Source of the DNA: Hypoxylon rubiginosum
Lineage: Eukaryota > Ascomycota > Sordariomycetes > Xylariales > Hypoxylaceae
Assembly: GCA_902806565.1 (NCBI GenBank)
Contig: CADCXA010000029.1
Location: forward strand, 372,001 to 436,000
Reading direction: 5' to 3'
Length of the DNA stretch: 64,000 nt
Translations under genes and position numbers: made by a program
Shown: one piece after another, positions 35,847 to 45,290 of the stretch
Numbering within the stretch: the first letter of the stretch is position 1
Layout: the number at the start of each line of letters is the position of its first letter
Notes under the pieces: model-generated
The model's database searches: none
What the model saw: only the letters and a program-made list of their open reading frames with translations
What the model was told of the DNA's origin: nothing

Positions 35847-36491
35847 GGTGGTTTAGGTTTGCTCGAGAGGTTGGGTAGGTAGGTTAGGTAGGTAGGTAAG
35901 TATGTAATCAAATACGTGGTTATCAAAATAACGAATGATGCCGATGATATTACTTAGTATCAAGAGTCTGAGATGTTTTTAAGTGAGTGATGTTGAGAAT
36001 ATCCCTGTACCTACTCAAGAAAGATGCTGAAGATGGGATGTAGTCGAAAGAAAGATGTAGGAAAGGGAAAGGGAAAGAGAAGGGAGAGGGGGCGGGTCTA
36101 AGCTTGGAAATTTAGACCTTGGAGTTGTTTTACGCTTATGGAAGGAGAGAGGGCATGCTGTCACACGTTCATATCACTACTGGTAAGGTACCACTTGTCT
36201 GATCTGGAAGACAACGATTGCTATTGACGGTTTTCGGTTCTAGCTAACGACCACTTTCCAACCCCCCCCCCCTATAGTCTCCGGTAACTCTCATCATGTG
36301 CGTCATGTCGGTGGTTTGAGAGCTTTATGTAAGGGTTCGACAGTAAAGAGTTGAGGGTTGTAGAAGATGTGAGAGGCGTGAGGGATTCTTGAACGAGGAA
36401 AGGAATTTGACGAGAGGCCTGGATGATTATATCCCCCCGCCCAGGGCAGGGCTATTGGATCTCCTCCGTCCTTGTGAATCCTCCACCGTCA
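35847..36491. other. Intergenic between paralogues 1 and 2
   Basis: Promoter side of paralogue 1. A TAGG-type repeat is at 35873-35903 and a purine-rich GGGAAAGGGAAAGAG stretch near 36062-36080. A C-run of ten lies at about 36263. No gene seen. Confidence 0.55.
35873..35903 (+). repeat. (TAGG)n-like microsatellite
   Basis: Imperfect run of GTAGG/TTAGG units, just upstream of the paralogue 1 start on the minus strand. Confidence 0.75.
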
Positions 36492-37241
36492 TCAATACCA
36501 GTACTCCCCGTCAGAGACCGCATTACTCTCCCTCAGCTCATTGTCGAGCGGGTGCAGACCTCGGACGCGCATAAAACGTACCGCGACCTTGGGCAGCTCG
36601 CGCATGAAGTCGGTAGGAACGAGACGTATTCCACCGTTGACGCCACAGCGCGCTACGTCTATGAGTCCCTCCCAGAGTAGGCCGTCTCGTGGATCGATGA
36701 CGGCGGCCTCGGCCATCTTGGAGGCGTACAGAACGATCTGGTAGGGCGAGCGTTGGCAGTTGAGTCGAAAGATCTCCCGGGGCCACTCGCAGACGCCGGC
36801 GAAGTCGCGGAGAAAGCATTCTTCTTTCTTGACAACGGCCCGTGATAGGACCTCTCGGTAGACCCGGACTAGATGCTCGCAATCGCCAGTCTGCTGCCAG
36901 TCCGGTATATAGCCTTGGGGCTGGGTGTGCTGAGGGAATTGCTGCAGCTCTCCGCCGATGCCAGACTGAGGGTTATAGGAAACAGGCTGTTGCTGTTGTT
37001 GGATGGTCCACTCGGCGTCCTAACCAAGATGGATCCTGCGAGAGACATGGAAGTCGGGGACGCTTGCAGCAGGCTGGGGCCATTGCTGCGGATTCTGGAC
37101 CAGCTGTGGACTCTGGACCAGCCATGGATCAATATTCTGATGCGCTTCTGGAGCAGCATGTTGATGGGGTCGATGAGTATATTGCTCAAGTGTCGGATCA
37201 ATGTTTTGAGTGTCGAGGGGAATACTGCGACTGTCGGACAT
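36492..37241 (-). CDS. Unrecognised family, paralogue 2; in-frame TAG near the N-terminus
   Basis: One frame runs from ATG at 37241 to TGA at 36492, broken only by TAG at codon 74 (37022-37020); 249 residues if passed. The part before the TAG is Gln/Pro/His-rich (IDPTLEQY, QLVQNPQQWPQPAAS). The part after it holds the full family core: DWQQTGDCEHLV, FLRDFAGVCEWPREIF, SPYQIVLYASKM, WEGLIDVARCGVNGG, VAVRFMRVRGL and the end SNAVSDGEYWY. The first ATG after the TAG lies inside the core (36716), so that start would cut the conserved domain. A phase-0 intron ending at this TAG is possible in principle (GT dinucleotides at codon starts exist 42-99 bp upstream), but their donors (GTCCAG, GTCCCC, GTCTCT) are poor and no branch point stands out. 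May be a pseudogene, spliced, or edited. Function unknown. Confidence 0.55.
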
Positions 37242-39654
37242 CTTGGTCGTGCAAAGTGAGGCTGGCGTGTTGTAATGATGTATGATAGGGCAGTTGAAAG
37301 AACAATACCACGTTTTAAATCGAATGTTAGATGTGAAGGTGTGTGTTTTTATCTTCAGGAACGTGTGGTTGTGTCGTTAAAAAAAGGTAGATTTAGAATT
37401 CAAGAACTATATAACTTTCTACTTATGTTACGACGGCAACGAAGTTCTCAAATCACGTTGCCCACCTAACGAAAAATTCACTTATCACTGTAGGAAGGCA
37501 CTACCTTATATCGTTTAGACAAACATCGGTTTGTTTATAACGAACAGTTTTTGTGCTTAACATGGCCTTCCCCTACCCCGTCTCTGTGAGGTTATTGTGC
37601 AGTCGCGATGGCGGAATGGAAACTGAAATAAGACAAGGAAACTGCAAAATGCAAAATAACCATTTTGTAAATGTGCTTTCTGACTACGTTCAGAAGTACC
37701 AAACCCAGCCCCTATTCTACGTACTAAAGCATATGCCATTCGCCTGAGGCAAACGATAAGCTCCATTAGCCACTTGCTAACACAAGAAAATTCGTAGTGG
37801 TAACAATTGCGACTTCCTCGCAAATTTAGTATCAAGATACTCTGGTAAAGGGAAACTGGTTCCAAACAGTCAGCAAATTCTCTAGAAGTGAAAGGCCCTG
37901 ACTGAACTTGGATTGAGCAATTGATTGTGTTTTACGCCATGAGGGTGCATTGCAAAATAATATCCTACACCTACCAGGGGGCACGAGACGTGGCAAGCTA
38001 TCTACTGCTATAATTCTAGTTATACAGCGGGTTTAGAAGCTATTTTCTAGCCTTTTAGATATGCTATATCATAATTATATATCTACTCCAACCAGGACTT
38101 CTGTATCTTGCGGGTGTAGCGTAAGTATGTTAACCCCTATCGCTTGGATAAGTGCCGGCTTATTATTATATAAGTGTAATATAAGATAAAAAGAAAATAT
38201 TAATAGGTGAAGGGTTAGTATTAGCTTACCACCCTTCTAGCTGGCCAGATTTGTGTACTAGTAGGCTTGTTGCCTGTTATCTAGTGGCTGCTATGGGTGT
38301 TATTATTTCCAGTTTCTCCTCTTTATTAGAGGGCTTAGGGGAGGGTGGTCTCCTGTGTAACAGAGGGTATGTTTTGGTGAAATATTTCGTAACCTCATAC
38401 AACTTTTTGTACTCCGGAGGGGTTTAAATTAGCCAGCAAAGGTATTTTCTCCTCTCTAGGGAGTTGGGGAATTCCTTTTTATAGAATAGTATAAAGCAGC
38501 TATGTTTATCTTACGGTCTACTATTGACCCTGGGTTTCGGCTTCGGTAGTGTTGGTTAGTCTGCTATGATGACTGAATTCAGAGATGTAGCGGTTAGATG
38601 CTTAAATTTCTATGTATGCTAGTTGAGGACGGTCTCATGTCGGGGACGGCATTGTTATTTTGCTAACTAATACCGTTGTGTTAAAAATTGTTTCTTTCTT
38701 CGAACAGGTATTAAGAAATGAACGTTGGTCAGGGTGTTTTGCGACCTCATTGAGTTGCTAGTGGGACTATTAACAGTGAATCTGGTTGTTTATGCTAAAG
38801 CTCGCGGAGTACTGATCTCTAATATTGATGAAATCCTTTCTTCAGAAGCCATTGCAGGTATCTACAACCGCATTCTCTAAGAGTCTTGCTCCGTATTATA
38901 GGACGATCTAGAATGCACGTATCTAGTGTACCTAGGCACCTATGTAGTCAAGACAGTATCATCAGAGCTCAAGTCAAATATCAGACAAGGATATGTTTGT
39001 ATTTACCTTTTTGAAGTTGTACGTGGTGACATTCATAGTAGTGTTGTTTGAGGAAATAAAAGTCAAGTTTTTATCAGTAGGTACAGTGTACGGCATATTG
39101 TGAGAAAACAACGATCATTATTGATCTCAGCTTTTGGGCTTCAGCCTAACTGAGGACTATCCAAGAGTCTCGTCTTTTTGGTCTTCTCTCTCTCCTCCTC
39201 TCCTTCTCTCGTCTCCTCTCGTCTCCTCTCGTCTCCTCTCGTCTCCTCTCGTCTCCTCCCTTCTCTTCTCTCTTCTCTCTTCTCTCTATCCCCTCTTTTC
39301 CGTGACCTGATGCTGCCATCTGCTACCACCCGTAGAGTGGCGTATTAGGTAGCCACCCCAGCCCCTGATATTTCCACTGGGGTGACTACCGGCAGTGAGC
39401 CAATTTTGTTCGTTCATGGCCCTCCAAACGTCTTCGGCGTTCCAAGATGGTGACTCGCTCCATCTCGAAGAAAGTGCCCGTCATGTCGACGGTCCCAGCA
39501 CCCACAGTGTGGGAGGGAGGGTGTAGCCTCTTCCCCCCCAACCACACCGCGTGAGGCGTCACTGGTTGCCGTTGCTGTAGGTACAGCTGTTACAAGACTC
39601 TAACACCACACGGTATCGCCAGGATTCTCCATAGCTACGCCTCTTGCCCCGGAG
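37242..39654. other. Long intergenic region between paralogues 2 and 3
   Basis: A 2.4-kb gene-free stretch. Roughly 37900-38720 is strikingly AT-rich by eye with many TATA/ATAT steps, which could be a mutated (RIP-affected) repeat relic, but no transposase or reverse transcriptase frame could be read. Pyrimidine repeats at 39170-39300 are listed separately. Downstream of 39330 is a mixed-sequence 3' region of paralogue 3. Confidence 0.5.
39211..39260 (+). repeat. 10-bp tandem repeat (GTCTCCTCTC)
   Basis: Four exact copies of GTCTCCTCTC and a fifth with one change, within a longer C/T-only tract from about 39175 to 39298. Confidence 0.9.
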
Positions 39655-41010
39655 TTACGGCGACCAGTACTCCTCGTTCGAGACCACATTATCCTCGCTC
39701 ATCTCGCCCTCCCCCGGCGGCAGACCATGGACGCGCATGAAGCGCGCGACCATGATGTGCTGGGGGTGGTACGGGAACGCCAGCGGGATGTAGTGAGTGC
39801 CCGCGTTGACACCAAGCCGTGCCACGCCCAGGAGGGAGTCCCAGAACGGGTCGTTACTCGGGTCGAAAGCGGCGTTGTTGACCAGCTTGGCCGCGTACAG
39901 CACTATCTGGTAGTCGGCGCGCTCGCACTCGACCCGGAACACCTCCGAGGGCTGCTCGCCGACCTCGGCGAAGTCGTAGAGGACCTGCTCGTCGTTCCGG
40001 TATAGCTCGACGGTGAGGCAGTTGCGGAATTCGTTCACCAGGGCTTCGCACTCGCCGCACTGGTCCCAGTCGGGTTGAGCCTGGGGGTAGGGCTGCGGTT
40101 GTGGCTGAGGCGGAGGCGGCTGTTGAGGAAATTGTTGAGGAAACTGTTCGTAGGCTAGCTGCTGAGGTAGCTCCCCAGGTAGCTGCTGCGGTCGAGGTTG
40201 GGGATAATGATGGAAGTAGGAACCTTGCGGAGCAGGCTGAGGAGGGTGAAGGAGAGGTCGGTCAATTCCCTGAGGCTGCGGCTGCGGAACAGGCTGGAGA
40301 GGTTGCTGACCTCGAGCCTGATGTCCAGGTTGGAATTGAGGTTGGGGTCTCGGCTGAATCGGTCGGTACCCGCTTTGGTTGCGAGATGGGAGCCGAGGCA
40401 GTGCTAGCACCTGTCCGTGTGAAGGGGTGCCTGCAGCAGCCTGCCGAGTAGGCTGCGAGGTGGCGACGAAAGGATTGTTACCGGAGGTCTTGTTAGAGCC
40501 GCGGCCGCGCCTGATGTTGGCGTTTCTCTGGCTTACCGGGTTGACAGGCGGCCGAGGGGCGGAAAAGGGGTTGTGGCCTGGTAGAGGCGGAGAGGGAGAG
40601 CGACGGGCGTTCCATTGTCTGTAAAATCTCTGGGTGCCCCTACCACTTCCCTGTCCAGCAGGTGCCTGAGGGATAGGTTGAGGCATCGTTGCTGTGTTGT
40701 TAGGAGGCATACCGGCAGACTCATTGTTAGCGTTATCTCTGAGTCTTGGGTCGATATATTCCAAGGACAGGGCAGGAAGGGCCCCAGCGTTGCTGTGAAG
40801 CATAGAGCCCGGGGCGGCGTGTGACGGCTTGCAAGAAGAAGCGTTGGTATGCCCCTGAGGAATGGCATTAGGCACACCGTCAACAGCATTAGGAGTGTCT
40901 TGAGAAATGATGCCAGGTGTGTCGTGTGCTTGTCTGTCGCTCGCTTGTGGGAGTATGAGCTCCCGAGGGTTGATGGTGGGCGCATCGCCGGGAGGGGGGC
41001 CACGATTCAT
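39655..41010 (-). CDS. Unrecognised family, paralogue 3 (intact)
   Basis: Single open frame of 451 residues from ATG at 41010 to TAA at 39655. The first 310 residues are low-complexity: Asn/Ala/Pro-rich, then a long Pro/Gln/Arg-rich part (blocks like QPQPQFQPGHQARGQQPLQP), probably disordered. IDPRL near residue 85 recurs as IDPTL in paralogue 2. The C-terminal domain (about 315-451) is the conserved unit: DWDQCGECEALV, LYDFAEVGEQPSEVFRVEC, ADYQIVLYAAKLVNNAAFD, FWDSLLGVARLGVNAGTHY, VARFMRVHGLPPGEGE and VVSNEEYWSP. The core pattern resembles no family I can name. It has no signal peptide, membrane span or visible catalytic motif. This copy sets the reference for the two interrupted relatives. 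Confidence 0.72.
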   Translation of the reverse strand: MNRGPPPGDAPTINPRELILPQASDRQAHDTPGIISQDTPNAVDGVPNAIPQGHTNASSCKPSHAAPGSMLHSNAGALPALSLEYIDPRLRDNANNESAGMPPNNTATMPQPIPQAPAGQGSGRGTQRFYRQWNARRSPSPPLPGHNPFSAPRPPVNPVSQRNANIRRGRGSNKTSGNNPFVATSQPTRQAAAGTPSHGQVLALPRLPSRNQSGYRPIQPRPQPQFQPGHQARGQQPLQPVPQPQPQGIDRPLLHPPQPAPQGSYFHHYPQPRPQQLPGELPQQLAYEQFPQQFPQQPPPPQPQPQPYPQAQPDWDQCGECEALVNEFRNCLTVELYRNDEQVLYDFAEVGEQPSEVFRVECERADYQIVLYAAKLVNNAAFDPSNDPFWDSLLGVARLGVNAGTHYIPLAFPYHPQHIMVARFMRVHGLPPGEGEMSEDNVVSNEEYWSP

Positions 41011-41100
41011 GTTGACGGTAGCGCTAGTAATGTCTTCCGGTCAGAGAGGGTAGGTGGTACTCGTTATGTATTCGGGGAGGGTAAGTCAAAGAAGAGAAAA

Positions 41101-41165
41101 GGGGGAGAGTGAACGGGGGAGGATGAACGGGGGAGGATGAATGAGGGAGGATGAATAAGGGGAGG
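41101..41165 (+). repeat. Imperfect GGGAGGATGAAT tandem repeat
   Basis: Four to five purine-rich units of about 15-16 bp (GGGGGAGGATGAACG and relatives) immediately upstream of paralogue 3. Confidence 0.75.
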
Positions 41166-41238
41166 TGAAGAGGGATGTGTTGGTGTTTATGTGACTGAGG
41201 GTACGAGCCGACGACAATGCTTGATGTAGTGTGTTGAT

Positions 41239-41375
41239 AAACTCGAGTTTATGGGAGTCTGTAAACTCAAGTGTATGGATAGGTAAAGGCAGACTCGAGT
41301 TTATGTGTATTGATACACCAAGTTTATGTGCGTTGGAATGGTCAAGTTTATGGGTGTCGGTACACTCGAGCTCGT
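41239..41375 (+). repeat. Dispersed CTCGAGTTTATG / CAAGTTTATG repeats
   Basis: CTCGAGTTTATG occurs at about 41242 and 41293, with ACCAAGTTTATG, GTCAAGTTTATG and ACTCAAGTGTATG variants between and after, and a last ACTCGAGCTC. Spacing is 25-50 bp. Possibly a repeated binding site upstream of paralogue 3. Confidence 0.65.
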
Positions 41376-43161
41376 TGGTGTTGATGATATCTTGGAAAAC
41401 GAAAGATGAAAAGTGAACGAGTGCAAAAAATCTAGGCGAGTATATATAGATTTTTTCGTGGATGCTAAAACCCATGGTTGCCCTGTAGCGACGGTGACCA
41501 GCAGCGTGGGCTTCCCAGCGTCGTTGCCCCGAGACAATGCATGTCCGCGTTGCAAACGCGCCTGCACGCCTACGCTGAGGAAGCCACGTAGAATCTGTGC
41601 CATTGTTAGCCCAACTGCACTAGGAATCACAATGGAAATACAATGGTACCGTTTGTCTCGACAATCACCATCCCTCTAAAGTTTGAGGCAAGAGGCAAGG
41701 CCTAAAAGACAACAGTCAGGGTACTACGCTGCTTCTTAACCACTTAAGTTGTCCCTCTTTCCTAGGATAGACCTCTGTAATAATCCCTCTTCTAGAGGAA
41801 ATAGCTCAGTAATGTTTGGACATTACTAGGTTACTGTGGCCAGCCCAGTCCAAGAAGTTGCAGGCGCTGTAGCATATAGGGGTGCATCGAATGCGCCTCG
41901 TGAGCACGAATATTTTTATAAATTATCTTATTAAACGGTTATCACAGAATTTGAGTCTTAGGATATGCAAATCTGGTTTTATTCTTATTGAGCTCGATGC
42001 CTTGAAGATGTCCCATCTTCCAGACTGTCGTTGCAGGACCAATTTAGCATATACCATAAGCATGGCAGCAGATATCACCCTTTTCAACTGACAGCGTAAC
42101 ATAGAACAACATACTCTAGTAACTACAAGCCCAGCCCAAGTAGGAATCCTCAACTTTATGTCAATTTGCGGCATATTTGCCTTACATATTTCCTAAGCCA
42201 GCATCCAACACTGCCAAACTTCAGCAGCTAACTATTTAGCAAAAAACATGAACTCCTTTTTTTCTTTTTTCTCTACTCCTTTCCATCTTCATTAATACTA
42301 CATAGTTTGTACGAGATTGTATCTTTAACTAAAATCAATTTGCTATTCAGAGCATCACGTCGTTTAAATGAATATATGTTCTCTAGCTGAACGGCCAGTT
42401 CAGCCTTCACGAGGTAATCCGTGTTAAGGAGTGACCCCTATCTTTTACCAACCAACTCAAACTAAGCTCTTTTCCATCTACAATTAACCGCAAAAGGCTA
42501 GCGTTGTGACACGTCGTATTAATGTTATTTTGCTTCCATATGTCACCCAGGTAGGGGGTTAAGAAAGGAGGCTAAGGAAGTTTATTCATCCTTATCCCTT
42601 GTACATACACGTTTAATACGAGGGTATTCCCGCGGAATTCAAGCTTACTGAACCTTGAAAGGGAATATCCCTGCACCAAAATGCTTCTAGATTTTCCATC
42701 AACTCAGCCCTATGGTTATTAGAATAGAATGGTTACACTGAGGGTGAGGTAAAAGTCTAAGACGTATTTGTGCAGTCGGCGTACAAGCACTGATGTCTTG
42801 CCTTTCCTCTTTTTTCATCCAAAAACAACAAAATAATAATTGCCAATCTGTAGTTAATTACAGAGGTAAACAAGTCATTTTAATCTCCACGTGGTTTGTT
42901 AGTTTTACTGATTTATTCCTAATTCTAATGGATGCGTGAACGCTTCCCAGGGGTAGTCTAAGAGAATCCCGAGCAGCGGACGGGCTATATGCTATCCCAG
43001 CCTTTGGTCTGTCTTATCTACAACAAAGCAATAGAGCGTCTAATGCGTAATCGTTTCTTCCTCTTTCCACAAAAAGTTCGCCTTATTTGACATGGTACAT
43101 GGTTGCTCTTTCTACTACGCCAATCGGGTTCGTCAACGTGTGTCGGCAAGAATGCGCGCGC

Positions 43162-44096
43162 TTAGGCGCCGGCGACCTTGAAGCGCTCCTCGATGGGCTG
43201 GAACTCCTTGGGGCCAGCGTCGCCGGTGCGGCCGCCGAAGACGAGCTGGGCGTTGAGCTTCCAGCTGTCGGGGATGCCCCACTCGCTGGCCACCTTGGCA
43301 TCGATGAGGGGGTTGTAGTGCTGAAGGTTGGCGCCTACGCCCTCGGCCGTCAGGGCGGTCCAGATGACGTACTGGAGCATGGCGTCCGACTGCAGCGCCC
43401 AGATGGGGAACTTGTCGCTGTACAGGGGGTACTGGGCCTGCATCTTGTTGACCACGTCCTGGTCCTCGAAGAACAAGACCTGTTTCATGTCGTGTCAGCT
43501 TTTGCGCTTATACTTATGCTTATGCTTACGCCGTTCGGTGAGAGGGGAAAACTTACAGTTCCGGCGGCCGCCTTAAACATGTTCATGCGGTCGGCAGTGT
43601 GCTGCCAGGCGTCGGCGGGGACGATGGTCTTGAGGATCTCAGAGGCGTATTCCCAGAGCTTGTCGTGCTCGGCACCGAAGACGACGAGGACGCGGTTGGA
43701 CTGGGAGTTGAAGGAGGAGGGAACGTGGAGGACGGAGTCCTTGACGATCTCCTGGATGCGGTCCTTGGAGATGGCGAGTTCCTTGTTGAGGACGTAGTAG
43801 GTGCGGCGGACCTTGAGGAGGTCGAGGACCGACTCGGACTTGATTGGGGTAGCCATCTTGGTGCTGTAGGGCGCGGAGGGCGTAGAGGTGTTGAGGGAGG
43901 AGGTGATGGTCTTGGCTTGCGGCTTAACGAGGTCGCACTGCGAGGAGCTGGTGGTGAATAATCTCTGGGTAGGACAGGTAGCAGCGAGGGTCTTAAGAGC
44001 TGTTGCTGCTCTGGTGGTAGAAGCGATTGAGGCGGCTGAGGTGGTGGATAGTCGGGTGAAGGAGAAAACGGCTGAAGTGACAATATGGGGGCGCAT
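43162..44096 (-). CDS. Nitroreductase-like protein (Frm2/Hbn1 type)
   Basis: Predicted 285 residues from exons 44096-43557 and 43479-43162 (phase 0 intron, GTAAGT donor). The core (from MATPIKSES at residue 81) is about 205 residues, the usual length of the fungal nitroreductase family, which uses FMN and NAD(P)H; yeast Frm2 and Hbn1 affect fatty-acid signalling and stress. Motifs include LLKVRRTYY near the start, the IQEIVKDSVLHVPSSFNSQS block (the FMN-phosphate region pattern xPSSFNSQ), and ALQSDAMLQYVIWTALTAEGVGANLQHYNP, the central helix. The N-terminal 80 residues are rich in Ser, Thr, Ala and Arg and lack acidic residues, like a mitochondrial presequence. Translation from the internal ATG at 43856 would give a cytosolic form. 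Confidence 0.87.
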
Positions 44097-44260
44097 CGTG
44101 GTCTATTTATTTTCGGGGGGCAAAGCAACGCTACAAGGGGAGTTACACGCTACAGTAAGGGGGGAATGGGTAGTATAGATGTATAAGACGGCAAGTGAAA
44201 GGAGTGGGTGGGTGAGTGGGCAGTGGGTAGTGGGCAGTGGGCGGCGGAATGGGGATGGGA

Positions 44261-44300
44261 ATATGCTAGGATATGCTAGGATATGCTAGGATATGCTAGC
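44261..44300 (+). repeat. 10-bp tandem repeat (ATATGCTAGG)
   Basis: Three exact copies and a fourth differing only in its last base, preceded by a GTGGGCA/GTGGGTA minisatellite-like stretch at about 44206-44243. Confidence 0.9.
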
Positions 44301-45266
44301 CAGGATGTGCCAGGACGGACTAAGGAGCTACAAAGGGCTTGAAGGAACTATTCCGTAATAGAGGTGGGATAAGCTGGTGTTTGGCGGCGGCATACGAAAG
44401 GAGGAGGAAAAAAAGTCCAGAATGCATATGCTATCGTCGCCCGCATATGTATTCCCTATCCCCTACCTTATCCCAGTGCTTGTAGGCACCTTGTCTTATG
44501 TACTTTTTCCTTTAGTGCCCCGCTGACGTACACGAAATCCATCGCTCGGAGATGGAGGGGTTAGAGGGGCAGGTACCATATCTTTTTTTTATTTCGTGCA
44601 TTATACGCTGTAAGATCGATTGGTTCCTTAAGGTTATTTATCCATAAAGATTTCCTTATGGAGGGATTTACTCTGTTGTTCGTTATTATTCGTTATTGTC
44701 TACATACATATAAGCTTATGTTAGGTATCTAGGTAAGGAAAAGAGCTATAGAGTGAAGTATTCCAGTTCAAGATAAGTCTTGTTAACGATACCTAGGTAT
44801 GTACCCGAAGGAAGGTAGTGTTACTTATTGCTGTCTTCTCGTCTATATGCCCCCTCCCGGATCCATCTATTCTACGTGGGTAACATGATACTAGAATACT
44901 AGACAGGTAAGACATAAGACATCCAATATGTACATTACGCCCGGATAAGGTTGTATTCAATTTTTATTTCTTCCTTTTCCCTTACGTGTAACCTCTCTCC
45001 CTTACCAGGTATGTTAAAACTACCTAGATACCTAGATACCTATGCCTTTTTTCAACGGTAGATTGTACGATTTACTGGGTTTTTACCATGCACCTATGCA
45101 CACCGTTACTGCGCGAGTCAAGTTTCGGTAAGCGCTAGATGCGGACCTGACAGTCTGGGCCAAGGATGGCGCAGAATGCAAAACGCCCAGGGCCGAATAG
45201 GCGACGTACCGTCGGATTTCCTATGCTTACACATCCTTAACTAATCCGTCGCCAGTCGCATCGGTC

Positions 45267-45290
45267 TGATTTCCAAACAATTGGAAATCA
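45267..45290. repeat. Perfect 10-bp inverted repeat with 4-nt spacer
   Basis: TGATTTCCAA, then ACAA, then TTGGAAATCA. The arms are exact reverse complements. Could be a dyad binding site or hairpin; about 1.2 kb upstream of the nitroreductase start. Confidence 0.85.

Larger units (their letters stand above)
41011..43161. other. Intergenic, paralogue 3 to nitroreductase
   Basis: A 2.1-kb region. Near 41101-41165 there is a GGGGGAGGATGAAT-type repeat, and 41239-41375 carries spaced CTCGAGTTTATG-type repeats; both lie in the promoter or leader of paralogue 3. A 129-codon minus frame over them (41475-41086) follows the repeats and is not called. The rest is AT-rich with no gene. Confidence 0.5.

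Noticed and set aside
39170..39300. Possible CRISPR-like array
   Set aside because: A pure pyrimidine microsatellite without spacers, in a eukaryotic genome.
41086..41475. 129-codon minus-strand frame upstream of paralogue 3
   Set aside because: The apparent peptide repeats (HKL, THK) simply follow the DNA repeats in the promoter; no homology or start context supports it.
41690..41880. Possible solo LTR relic
   Set aside because: No paired terminal dinucleotides or target-site duplication could be identified by eye.
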